In this document: piece by piece, positions 17,919-25,399 of the stretch
Position numbering within the stretch: position 1 is the first letter of the stretch
Layout of the letters: each line of letters starts with the position of its first letter
Assembly (NCBI RefSeq): GCF_018139695.1
Contig: NZ_JAGSOG010000051.1
Location: 1-40,395, forward strand
Source: Actinospica durhamensis
GTDB lineage: Bacteria > Actinomycetota > Actinomycetes > Streptomycetales > Catenulisporaceae
Direction of reading: 5' to 3'
DNA length: 40,395 bases
The notes under the pieces: generated by a model
What the model saw: the letters and a program-made list of their open reading frames with translations, nothing else
The model's database searches: none
Told to the model about the DNA's origin: nothing
Translations under genes and position numbers: made by a program

Positions 17919-19334
17919 TTACAGGCTGAGTCGGCGGGACTGGTCGGAGACGAACACCCCGTGCGGATCCACCTCGGCCCGCACCTTCCGGAAGTCCTCG
18001 AGCCGCGGGTACATCGCGGCCAGGTCTCCGGGAGACATCCTCGAGTCCTTCGCCAGGTAGAGCCGTCCGCCGGCCTCGAGCACCTGCGCGTCCATCCAGC
18101 GCAGCAGCCCGGCCAGCCCGGGCGTCCCGGTCGGGAAGTCGTAGGTGAGCGTCCAACCGTCGGTCGGGAAGGACAGGTAACCGGGGCTGGCCGGCCCGAA
18201 ACGCTTGAGCACGGTGACGAACGAGGGCGCGCCCTGCACCGCCACCCGCTCCACGACCCGGCGCAGCGTCGCGGCCGCCTCGAACGGCACCACGAACTGG
18301 TACTGCAGGAACCCGGCCGCGCCGTAGACGCGGTTCCAGTCGTGGATCGCGTCCAGCGGGTGGAAGAACCCGCCGATGCTGGCCAGGTGCGGGTGCGCGT
18401 CCTTGGGGGCGCGGCGGAAGTTCGCCTCGTTCATCAGCCGGATGGTGCGGCGGTTGAGCAGGCCGCTGGGGAACAGGTCCGGCATCGCGGCCAGCGGCTT
18501 CGGGTGGAAGGCCAGCGGAGTCTCGCGCAGCTTGGCGGGCAGGTGTTCGAGCCCGGCGAAGTTGCCGCTCTCCACCCAGCCGCGGCCGAGCGAGGGGCCG
18601 GTGGCCAGGTTGTCCAGGGAGGCGACGGAGAAGCGGTAGTCCGCGTCCGTGAGCGTCATCCGCTCCATCGCCTCGTCGAGGTCGGCCACGCGCTTGGTCT
18701 CCACCAGGATGCGCGAGGTCTCGACCCGCATCATCTTCAGCTTCGCCCGCACGATGACGCCGGTCAGGCCCATGCCGCCGGCCGTGGCCCAGAACAGCCC
18801 GGGGTCGGACTCGGGTGTCAGGGTACGCACGGAGCCGTCGGCGAGCAGCAGGTCGAGCTCCAGCACGTGCTGGGCGAAGGAGCCGTCGGCGTGGTGCGAC
18901 TTGCCGTGGATGTCGCAGCCGATCGCGCCGCCGACGGTCACGTACCTGGTGCCGGGGGTGACCGGCACGAAGTAGCCGAAGGGCAGCATCGCCTGCATCA
19001 GCTGCTGCAGGCTGACGCCGGGCTCCACCTCCACGGTGCCGGTTTCGAGGTCCACGCCCAGGATCCGGTTCATCCCGGTCAGGTCGAGTACCCGGCCGCC
19101 GGCGTTCTGCGCCGGGTCCCCGTAGGAGCGGCCCAGGCCCCGCGCGACGATGCCGCGCGCTCCGGCGCCGGCCACCGCCTCGGCGACCTGCTCCCGGGTG
19201 CTCGGCCGCACCACCTCGGCCACGGACGGCGCCGTACGGCCCCATCCGGTCAACTTCTCCCGACGCGGCTGCGGCACCGCCGCCACCTCCAAGTCCGTGC
19301 CGGGCACGCGCGTGCCCGCTCGATCAGTGCCCAT
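17919..19334 (-). CDS. dprE1: Decaprenylphosphoryl-ribose 2-oxidase DprE1
   Basis: A 471-residue FAD-dependent oxidase of the VAO type. The N-terminal WGRTAPS, the FAD-binding GLGRSYGDPAQNAGG (66-80), GCDIHGKSHH (139-148) and the C-terminal LYLAKDSR with K429 all match DprE1. It oxidises the C2 hydroxyl of decaprenyl-phosphoryl-ribose. At the site of the mycobacterial Cys that benzothiazinones attack covalently (context GWNVCVDFP), this protein has GWTLTYDFP, that is Thr397. The ATG overlaps the end of the upstream ubiA-like gene by 11 nt. The substrate could be a different polyprenyl-phosphate sugar, but the three-gene context supports the call. Confidence 0.92.
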   Translation of the reverse strand: MGTDRAGTRVPGTDLEVAAVPQPRREKLTGWGRTAPSVAEVVRPSTREQVAEAVAGAGARGIVARGLGRSYGDPAQNAGGRVLDLTGMNRILGVDLETGTVEVEPGVSLQQLMQAMLPFGYFVPVTPGTRYVTVGGAIGCDIHGKSHHADGSFAQHVLELDLLLADGSVRTLTPESDPGLFWATAGGMGLTGVIVRAKLKMMRVETSRILVETKRVADLDEAMERMTLTDADYRFSVASLDNLATGPSLGRGWVESGNFAGLEHLPAKLRETPLAFHPKPLAAMPDLFPSGLLNRRTIRLMNEANFRRAPKDAHPHLASIGGFFHPLDAIHDWNRVYGAAGFLQYQFVVPFEAAATLRRVVERVAVQGAPSFVTVLKRFGPASPGYLSFPTDGWTLTYDFPTGTPGLAGLLRWMDAQVLEAGGRLYLAKDSRMSPGDLAAMYPRLEDFRKVRAEVDPHGVFVSDQSRRLSL

Positions 19335-20310
19335 TGAAGACTCCGATGGCGAACAGCACCAGCCAGCCGGCGCCGATCGCCATGATGACCTTATCGCCCA
19401 GCACGACGTCCTCGGGCTCGCCGGCCTTGCCCGCGTCCACGAACATCGCGTAGCGCAGGAACAGGAAGGACCAGGCCACGATGGAGATCTCGTGCCAGTG
19501 CACCCCGTGCGCGGACCGGTCGAGGTCGAAGGCCCAGAGGCTGTAGGTCAAGATGGCCAGGCCCGCCATGGTCTGCCAGATGAAGCGCAGGTACGAGGTC
19601 GTGTACATGGCCAGCGAGCGGCGGGTGGTCGCGGCGCCCTCACCCATCAGGATCATCTCGGAGAAACGCTTGCCGGCCACCATGAACAGCGAGCCGAAGG
19701 CCGTGGTCAGCAGGAACCACTGGGACAGGTCGATGCCCGCGGCCACGCCGCCCGCCATGGCCCGCAGCAGGAAGCCGCCGGCGACCAGGGCGAGGTCGAC
19801 CACCAGGACGTGCTTGAACCAGGCGCTGTAGGACAGGTGCATGGCCAGGTAGATCGCCACCAGTGCGGCCAGCCCGGCGTTCTCGGACGCCGCCACCACC
19901 AGCGCCGCCGCGCCGAGCACGGCCGCGCAGACCCAGGCCAGCTTGATCGGGACGATGCCCGCGGCGATGGGCCGGCGGCACTTGGTCGGGTGGGCCCGGT
20001 CGGCCTCCACGTCCAGCGAGTCGTTGGCGTAGTAGACCGCTGAGGCGGCGAGGCAGAACGCGACGAAGGCCACCGCGACCGGTCTCAGCGTCTTCGTGTG
20101 CCCGATCGTGCCGGCCGCCAGCGGCGCGGTGAGCACCAGCAGGTTCTTGATCCACTGTTTGGGCCGGGCCTCGCGCACCAGGCCGCTCAGCAGCGAGCCG
20201 CCGGAGCCGAGCGCGACGGCGGCCGGGTCGAGCGCGAGCTCGGAGTCTGCCTGGAGCTGAGCTTCGTCGAGCATGTCCGACTCGTGTTGTTGTGCCGGGA
20301 ATGAACTCAC
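19324..20310 (-). CDS. Decaprenyl-phosphate phosphoribosyltransferase (UbiA family)
   Basis: A 328-residue UbiA-superfamily membrane prenyltransferase with about nine helices. The first aspartate-rich motif is N96-D97-S-L-D100-V-E-A-D104, followed by RAHPTKCRRPI. The second region is YSAWFKHVLVVD. In mycobacteria the homologue (Rv3806c) joins phosphoribosyl pyrophosphate to decaprenyl phosphate, the first committed step toward the arabinan donor. The GTG start at 20310 is supported by GAGGAG upstream; an internal ATG lies at 20274. It is the first gene of a three-gene operon with dprE1 and dprE2, in contrast to mycobacteria, where it sits apart. Confidence 0.88.
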   Translation of the reverse strand: MSSFPAQQHESDMLDEAQLQADSELALDPAAVALGSGGSLLSGLVREARPKQWIKNLLVLTAPLAAGTIGHTKTLRPVAVAFVAFCLAASAVYYANDSLDVEADRAHPTKCRRPIAAGIVPIKLAWVCAAVLGAAALVVAASENAGLAALVAIYLAMHLSYSAWFKHVLVVDLALVAGGFLLRAMAGGVAAGIDLSQWFLLTTAFGSLFMVAGKRFSEMILMGEGAATTRRSLAMYTTSYLRFIWQTMAGLAILTYSLWAFDLDRSAHGVHWHEISIVAWSFLFLRYAMFVDAGKAGEPEDVVLGDKVIMAIGAGWLVLFAIGVFNGH

Positions 20311-20379
20311 GACGTGCTCCTCACAGCGCTCTGAGAGCCGGGCAGACGGGTGCTCGCGTCGGCGGGGTACGGCTTGGGA

Positions 20380-20385
20380 ACCCTA
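20380..20385 (-). promoter_or_regulatory. Possible -10 box of the ubiA-dprE operon
   Basis: TAGGGT on the minus strand lies immediately after the coaE stop and 69 nt before the ubiA GTG. No convincing -35 was seen, so the operon could also be read through from coaE. Confidence 0.3.
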
Positions 20386-20994
20386 TCAGGATCTGTGATG
20401 CAGCTCGGTGAGCTCTCGCCAGAGTGCGTCGACGGCCTCGACGAGCTCGCTCTCGGTCCCGTCGTTGGCGAGGAGGTGGTCGGCCGCCGCGTTGCGCCGC
20501 TCCCGGGGCGCCTGGGCCGCGATCCTCGCCTCGGCCTGTTCCCGGCTCATCCCGCGCAGCCGCACCAGCCGGTCGATCCGGGTCTCGTCGCGCGCGTCGA
20601 CGACCACGACGACGTCGAACAGCGGCTTCAGCCCGCTCTCGACCAGCAGCGGGATGTCCTGCACCACGACGCTGCCCTCCGGCGCCGCCGCCGTGCGCTC
20701 GGCCATCCAGGTGCGCACCCGCGGGTGGATGATCGCGTTGAGCTCGCCGCGGCGCCGCTCGTCCCCGAACACCAGCTCGGCCAGCGCGGCCCGGTCCAGC
20801 GCGCCGTCGGGCCCGAGCACCTCGGGTCCGAAGGCCTCGGCCACCGCGGCGAGGCCCTCGGTGCCGGGCTCCACCACGGCCCGCGCGGCGAGGTCGGCGT
20901 CGAGCACGAGCGCACCCAGGGCGGCGAGGCGGGCGGCCACCGTGCTCTTGCCCGCGCCGATGCCCCCGGTCAGTCCGACATGCAGCGTGCGCAT
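20386..20994 (-). CDS. coaE: Dephospho-CoA kinase
   Basis: A 202-residue P-loop kinase catalysing the last step of coenzyme A synthesis. The Walker A motif GLTGGIGAGKST lies at about 7-18, with DADLAARAVV and the HPRVR lid region following, in the usual order for CoaE. ATG 20994 gives the standard MRTLHVGLTGG N-terminus and has GGAAGG about 12 nt upstream. A longer reading to 21072 lacks family similarity and runs over the upstream palindrome. It lies downstream of rpsA on the same strand but behind a terminator, so it probably has its own promoter. Confidence 0.95.
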   Translation of the reverse strand: MRTLHVGLTGGIGAGKSTVAARLAALGALVLDADLAARAVVEPGTEGLAAVAEAFGPEVLGPDGALDRAALAELVFGDERRRGELNAIIHPRVRTWMAERTAAAPEGSVVVQDIPLLVESGLKPLFDVVVVVDARDETRIDRLVRLRGMSREQAEARIAAQAPRERRNAAADHLLANDGTESELVEAVDALWRELTELHHRS

Positions 20995-21033
20995 CAGTGC
21001 CCGTACCTTCCCTCGCGGCCGTTCGGAGCAGAG

Positions 21034-21047
21034 TCCGGATATCCGGA
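21034..21047. promoter_or_regulatory. 14-bp palindrome upstream of coaE
   Basis: TCCGGATATCCGGA is a perfect palindrome 39 nt before the coaE ATG. A minus-strand -10-like TACCCT (21047-21052) borders it, so a bound protein would cover the transcription start. No regulator is known to me for this motif. Confidence 0.35.
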
Positions 21048-21078
21048 GGGTACCGTCCGCGCCCGCGGGCACGACGAA

Positions 21079-21110
21079 GGGGCCCGCCCACCGTGTGGTG
21101 GACGGGCCCC
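21079..21110 (-). terminator. rpsA terminator
   Basis: A 14-bp perfect stem, GGGGCCCGCCCACC (21079-21092) against GGTGGACGGGCCCC (21097-21110) with one mispair (C/A) and a GTGT loop. It is followed by CCTTCGTC on the minus strand, 54 nt beyond the rpsA stop. It separates rpsA from coaE. Confidence 0.75.
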
Positions 21111-21164
21111 TCTCAGGCTGTCTCAGACCTCAGCCGGGCCCGGGGGCCCGAAGCGGTCCTCGGC

Positions 21165-22655
21165 TCAGCTCTGGCCGCCGGCCAGCTTCTCGCGCAGTGC
21201 GGCGAGCTGGTCGTCAGAGGCCAGGGTGCCGGTGGCCTCACCGGACGCCGTCGAGGAGTAGCTCGACGGGGCCGGGCCGCCCTCGGGCGCAGCAGTGCCG
21301 TTCGCAGCGGCCTCGGCGTCGGCCTTGCGGGCCTCGGCGATCTGCTTCTGGTGCTGCTCGAACCGGGCCTGCGCCTCGGCGTACTGCGCCTCCCAGGCCT
21401 CGCGCTGCGTGTCGTAGCCCTCGAGCCACTCGCCGGTCTCCGGGTCGAAGCCCTCCGGGTAGAGGTAGTTGCCCTCGGCGTCGTAGGAGGCGGCCATGCC
21501 GTAGAGGGTCGGGTCGAACTGGTCGACCGTCGAGTCTCCGGTCAGGCCCTCGTTCGCCTGCTTGAGCGAGAGCGAGATGCGCCGGCGCTCGAGGTCGATG
21601 TCGATGACCTTGACGAAGATCTCGTCGGACACCTGGACGACCTGCTCCGGGATCTCCACGTGGCGCTCGGCCAGCTCGGAGATGTGCACCAGGCCCTCGA
21701 TGCCCTCGTCCACCCGGACGAACGCGCCGAACGGCACCAGCTTGGTGACGCGGCCGGGGACGACCTGGCCGATCTGGTGGGTCCGGGCGAACTGCTGCCA
21801 CGGGTCTTCCTGGGTCGCCTTGAGCGACAGGGAGACGCGCTCGCGGTCCATGTCGACGTCCAGGACCTCGACCGTGACCTCCTGGCCGACCTCGACGACC
21901 TCGGAGGGGTGGTCGATGTGCTTCCAGGACAGCTCGGAGACGTGCACCAGGCCGTCGACGCCGCCGAGGTCCACGAACGCACCGAAGTTGACGATCGAGG
22001 AGACCACGCCGGAACGTACCTGGCCCTTGAGCAGGGTGGTGAGGAAGGTCTGGCGGACCTCGGACTGGGTCTGCTCGAGCCAGGCACGGCGGGACAGGAC
22101 CACGTTGTTGCGGTTCTTGTCCAGCTCGATGATCTTGGCCTCGAGCTCCTTGCCGACGTACGGCTGCAGGTCGCGCACGCGGCGCATCTCGACCAGCGAC
22201 GCGGGGAGGAAGCCGCGCAGGCCGATGTCGATGATCAGACCGCCCTTGACCACCTCGATGACGGTACCGGTGACGATGCCGTCCTCGTCCTTGATCTTCT
22301 CGATCGTGCCCCAGGCGCGCTCGTACTGGGCGCGCTTCTTGGACAGGATCAGTCGGCCTTCCTTGTCCTCCTTCTGGAGGACCAGGGCCTCGACGTGGTC
22401 GCCGACCGACACGACCTCATGGGGGTCGACGTCGTGCTTGATCGACAGCTCGCGCGAGGGGATGACGCCCTCGGTCTTATAGCCGATGTCGAGCAGGACC
22501 TCGTCGCGGTCCACCTTGACGATGGTGCCGTCGACGATGTCGCCGTCGTTGAAGTACTTGATGGTCTCATCGATCGCGGCGAGGAAGTCCTCCGCCGACC
22601 CGATGTCGTTGATGGCGACCTGCGGCGTGCGGGGGGTCTCGGTGCTGCTCGTCAT
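21165..22655 (-). CDS. rpsA: 30S ribosomal protein S1
   Basis: A 496-residue S1 with four S1/OB domains at about 36-105, 122-187, 208-276 and 293-363, each with the VxGxV...GAFV-type pattern. This is the four-domain actinobacterial form, shorter than the six-domain proteobacterial one. After the fourth domain comes an acidic and aromatic tail rich in Tyr, Glu and Ala (about 370-496). It binds mRNA on the small subunit and aids initiation. The ATG start is preceded by CGGAG. It is a single transcription unit ending at the 21079-21110 hairpin. Confidence 0.97.
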   Translation of the reverse strand: MTSSTETPRTPQVAINDIGSAEDFLAAIDETIKYFNDGDIVDGTIVKVDRDEVLLDIGYKTEGVIPSRELSIKHDVDPHEVVSVGDHVEALVLQKEDKEGRLILSKKRAQYERAWGTIEKIKDEDGIVTGTVIEVVKGGLIIDIGLRGFLPASLVEMRRVRDLQPYVGKELEAKIIELDKNRNNVVLSRRAWLEQTQSEVRQTFLTTLLKGQVRSGVVSSIVNFGAFVDLGGVDGLVHVSELSWKHIDHPSEVVEVGQEVTVEVLDVDMDRERVSLSLKATQEDPWQQFARTHQIGQVVPGRVTKLVPFGAFVRVDEGIEGLVHISELAERHVEIPEQVVQVSDEIFVKVIDIDLERRRISLSLKQANEGLTGDSTVDQFDPTLYGMAASYDAEGNYLYPEGFDPETGEWLEGYDTQREAWEAQYAEAQARFEQHQKQIAEARKADAEAAANGTAAPEGGPAPSSYSSTASGEATGTLASDDQLAALREKLAGGQS

Positions 22656-22955
22656 GGGGGAAAGGGCTCCGGGGCGGATGTGGTCGACTATTCACGCGGC
22701 GGAGGCCTGACTCGGGTGGCTGTTAACGTCCTGGTCGCGACGAGCGGTTCGAGAACAGCGGTTCAGTCGGTGCGGTTCCCTCGGTCTGAAACCACACGGG
22801 TTCCGCAGCGCAAAAGCCAGGATAGGCTCTGTGCGTATCCATGGTCAATCGCGCACGCCAAGACGGTGCGCCGGGCGGCGTCACGGGCCCGCGGAAACGT
22901 CGCCGGAACAACACGGCGAACGGGCACCCGGGCCTGGTCAGGAAAGGATAAGGGC
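22656..22955. other. Divergent rpsA/methyltransferase intergenic region
   Basis: 300 bp without a supported gene. It must hold the rpsA promoter (leftward) and that of the methyltransferase (rightward). A possible rightward -10 is TAGGCT at 22823-22828 with a poor -35, TTCCGC at 22801-22806. Three GCGGTTC repeats lie at 22744-22778. Short open frames here have no ribosome binding site and no recognisable family. Confidence 0.5.
22744..22778. repeat. Three GCGGTTC heptamers at exact 14-bp spacing
   Basis: GCGGTTC starts at 22744, 22758 and 22772, a strict 14-bp period, in the leader/promoter region of rpsA. The intervening seven bases differ, so this looks like phased protein-binding sites more than slippage. 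No regulator is assigned. Confidence 0.45.
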
Positions 22956-23807
22956 GTGGAGGGCACGGAGTCGAGAGGTTCGGCGGACGGATCCGCGACG
23001 GCGGTGGCCGAGCTGGTCGCGCGGCGCGAGGCGTCGCAGGACGAGACGGTCCGGGCCAACCGCACCTGGTGGGACGCGAACGCGGACGAGTACCAGGCGG
23101 ACCACGGCGAGTACCTGGGGGACGCGCGGTTCCTGTGGGGTCCGGAGGGGCTCTACGAGGAGGACGCCGGCATGCTCGGTGAGGTGGCGGGCCTGGACGT
23201 GCTGGAGATCGGCTGCGGCGCGGCGCAGTGCGCCCGCTGGCTCGCGGACCGCGGCGCCCGGGTGGCGGCGCTTGACGTCTCGGCGCGCCAGCTCCAGCAC
23301 GCCCGCCGGATCGACGAGCAGCAGGGCCGGGCGCCGCTGCGGCTGGTCCAGGCGGACGCGACCCGGCTGCCGTTCGCGGACGAAAGTTTCCACATCCTGT
23401 GCTCCGCCTTCGGGGCGATTCCGTTCGTGGCGGACTCGGCCCTGCTGATGCGCGAGGCGGCCCGGGTGCTGCGGCCGGGCGGGCGCTGGGTGTTCGCGGT
23501 GCCGCACCCGGTGCGCTGGGCCCTGCCCGACCTTCCGGGTGAGGAGGGCCTGGTGGTGCGCCACTCCTACTTCGACCGGCGCCCCTACGTGGAGCAGGAT
23601 GAGGACGGCTCGGCCGGCTACGTCGAGCACCACCGCACCCTCGGCGACCGTATTAGGGAACTGACGGCGGCGGGGCTGCGGCTGGTGGACCTGGTGGAGC
23701 CGGAGTACCCGCGCGACCTGGGCGAGCCCTGGGGCGGTGGCTGGTCGGCGCTGCGCGGCGGGCTGATCCCGGGCACGGCGATCTTCGTGACCCGCAAGGA
23801 CGGCTGA
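22956..23807 (+). CDS. Class I SAM-dependent methyltransferase
   Basis: A 283-residue methyltransferase. Motif I is VLEIGCGAAQ (82-91), and DVSARQLQHAR follows strand 2. RLPFADESFH and the strand-4 CSAFGAIPFV have the UbiE/Methyltransf_11 look. The conserved N-terminal element WWDANADEYQADH and a Trp/Gly-rich C-terminus are typical of an actinobacterial family found beside rpsA. GTG 22956 has GGAAAGGATAAGG upstream. The reading frame continues open far upstream, antisense to rpsA, but that part is not credible coding. Acceptor unknown. Confidence 0.88.
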   Translation: MEGTESRGSADGSATAVAELVARREASQDETVRANRTWWDANADEYQADHGEYLGDARFLWGPEGLYEEDAGMLGEVAGLDVLEIGCGAAQCARWLADRGARVAALDVSARQLQHARRIDEQQGRAPLRLVQADATRLPFADESFHILCSAFGAIPFVADSALLMREAARVLRPGGRWVFAVPHPVRWALPDLPGEEGLVVRHSYFDRRPYVEQDEDGSAGYVEHHRTLGDRIRELTAAGLRLVDLVEPEYPRDLGEPWGGGWSALRGGLIPGTAIFVTRKDG

Positions 23808-23824
23808 GCCGGAGCCGGCGGCGC

Positions 23825-23849
23825 GCCGGGCGCCCGGACACGCCCGGGC
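23825..23849 (+). terminator. Possible terminator after the methyltransferase
   Basis: GCCGGGCG (23825-23832) can pair with CGCCCGGGC (23841-23849) with one bulged base and an 8-nt loop, 18 nt after the stop. It is GC-rich without a U-run, so the call is weak. Confidence 0.33.
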
Positions 23850-23977
23850 GGCGTCGCTCAGCGTGCCCGTGCCGTGGCGGATACTGGAGCACGGGCCGCG
23901 GCCGGTTTACAGTTTCGGCTGACGGGGGGTCACCGCTCCGGCCCCGGCCGACCACTCCCAGAGAGGGGCCGCATCCC

Positions 23978-25258
23978 ATGGCCCGACGGCTGCTGGCCGA
24001 CAGTGCGATCGTCGCGGTCGGGATAATGGCGGGCAACGTCCTGTCCTACGGGTTCAGCTTCGCCCTCTCGCACCAGCTCGGCTCCACCGGCTACGGGCAG
24101 ATCGGCGCGCTGCTCGCGCTGTTCCTGATCGCCTCCATCCCGGCCACGGCGCTGCAGGCGGTCACCGCCCGGCGGGTGGCGACCGCGACCGCGCAGGACG
24201 GCGGGATCGCCGGGGACCACGTCAGAGCCCTGGCCGGACCGCTGATCCGCTGGTCGGCACTGGTCGGCCTGGGCGAGGCGCTCGTCCTGCTGCTGCTCTC
24301 CCCCGCGCTCTCGGCCGCGCTGCCCGCCGTCTCCGCCGCGCAGGTCGCCTGGACCGCGCTCTCGCTGCTGCCCTACACCGTGATCTCCGGCTACTTCGGC
24401 CTGGCCCAGGGCACGAGCCGGTTCGTGGCGTTCACGACGCTGTTCATCGCCATGAACGCGGTGAAGTTCGGCTCGGGGCTGATCGTGGGCGGGGCGGTGC
24501 GCAACCCGACCGTGGTGATGGGCGCGGTCGCGCTGTCCTGGTTCGCCGTGTGCGCGCTGTGCCACTACGTCCTGCGCGACCTGGTCACCACCCGCCGGCT
24601 GGTGCGCGGAGACGGGTACCTGCGCGAGCTCGGCACGGCCAGTTGGGGCATGGGCGCGGCGCTGATGCTCTCGCTGCTCGACGGCCTGCTCTCGGCGCAC
24701 TACTACCGGGGCGCGACCCTCGGCAACTACCAGGCCGGGGCGCTGTTCACCCGGGCGGGGTATTTCGGCCCCCAGTTCGTCGCGATCCTGGCCTATCCGC
24801 GGCTGGCCGTGCCCGCCACCCGCCGGGTCGCGCTGCGCGCCGGGGTGGCCGCCTCGCTGGCCATCGGGCTGGTCACCACCGTCCTGGTGGCGGCCACGGC
24901 GGGCCCGCTGGTGCGCATCGCCTTCGGCAGCCACTACACCCAGGGCGCCTCCTTCTCGCTCGAGTCGGCCGCCTGGCTCTTCGCCCTGGCCGGGGCGGTG
25001 CAGGCGCTGGTCCAGCTGGTGCAGCTGGACGCGGTGGCCCGCGGCTCGGCGGCGGTGGGCTGGCTGGTGCTCACCGGCATCGCGGCCGAGCTGATCGCCA
25101 TCACCGTCTTCGCGCACGACACGCCGGTCCGGCTGATCACCACGGCCGCCGTCGTCGGCACGGTCACCGCCGCGGCCGGCCTCGCCCTGGCCGCCCGGGC
25201 CCGGCACCCGGCCGCCCGCCCGCTGGCCGCCACCGAGCACGCGCCGGCCGCCGCGTAG
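23978..25258 (+). CDS. Wzx/MATE-like polysaccharide flippase
   Basis: A 426-residue polytopic membrane protein with about twelve hydrophobic segments and small cytoplasmic loops. The N-terminus, FALSHQLGSTGYGQIGAL, matches the opening of Wzx-type exporters that flip lipid-linked glycans or polysaccharide units. ATG 23978 has GAGAGGGG upstream. It stands alone, with 170 bp before and 141 bp after it. No glycosyltransferase cluster adjoins it; the PIG-V-like gene and the dprE cluster are 3-11 kb away. The substrate is unknown, and a more distant MOP-superfamily transporter is possible. Confidence 0.72.
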   Translation: MARRLLADSAIVAVGIMAGNVLSYGFSFALSHQLGSTGYGQIGALLALFLIASIPATALQAVTARRVATATAQDGGIAGDHVRALAGPLIRWSALVGLGEALVLLLLSPALSAALPAVSAAQVAWTALSLLPYTVISGYFGLAQGTSRFVAFTTLFIAMNAVKFGSGLIVGGAVRNPTVVMGAVALSWFAVCALCHYVLRDLVTTRRLVRGDGYLRELGTASWGMGAALMLSLLDGLLSAHYYRGATLGNYQAGALFTRAGYFGPQFVAILAYPRLAVPATRRVALRAGVAASLAIGLVTTVLVAATAGPLVRIAFGSHYTQGASFSLESAAWLFALAGAVQALVQLVQLDAVARGSAAVGWLVLTGIAAELIAITVFAHDTPVRLITTAAVVGTVTAAAGLALAARARHPAARPLAATEHAPAAA

Positions 25259-25269
25259 CCGGTCCGCCG

Positions 25270-25308
25270 CCCGCGATCCGGGCCCGCGATCCGGGCCCGG
25301 GCTCCGGG
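25270..25308. repeat. Three tandem 13-bp units
   Basis: CCCGCGATCCGGG occurs at 25270-25282 and 25283-25295, followed at 25296-25308 by a copy with two changes. Each unit can fold as CCCG/CGGG. It lies 11 nt after the flippase stop, so it may act as a terminator for it. Confidence 0.6.
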
Positions 25309-25386
25309 CCGTGGATGGGGCACGTCCACACGCGTCCCGGAGCGGCTGTGTGGACCGCTCACATGCGAGCGCCCGGGCGGCGGCCG

Positions 25387-25392
25387 TACGGT
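25387..25392 (+). promoter_or_regulatory. Leaderless-type -10 box of the SDR gene
   Basis: TACGGT ends 7 nt before the ATG at 25400, with no ribosome binding site between, so transcription may begin at the start codon. No clear -35 is seen. Confidence 0.35.
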
Positions 25393-25399
25393 CGAGCTC

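Noticed and set aside
20997-22955. Upstream extension of the 22956 methyltransferase frame
   Set aside because: This part is antisense to rpsA and crosses its terminator. The GTG at 22956 with a good ribosome binding site begins the recognisable protein.
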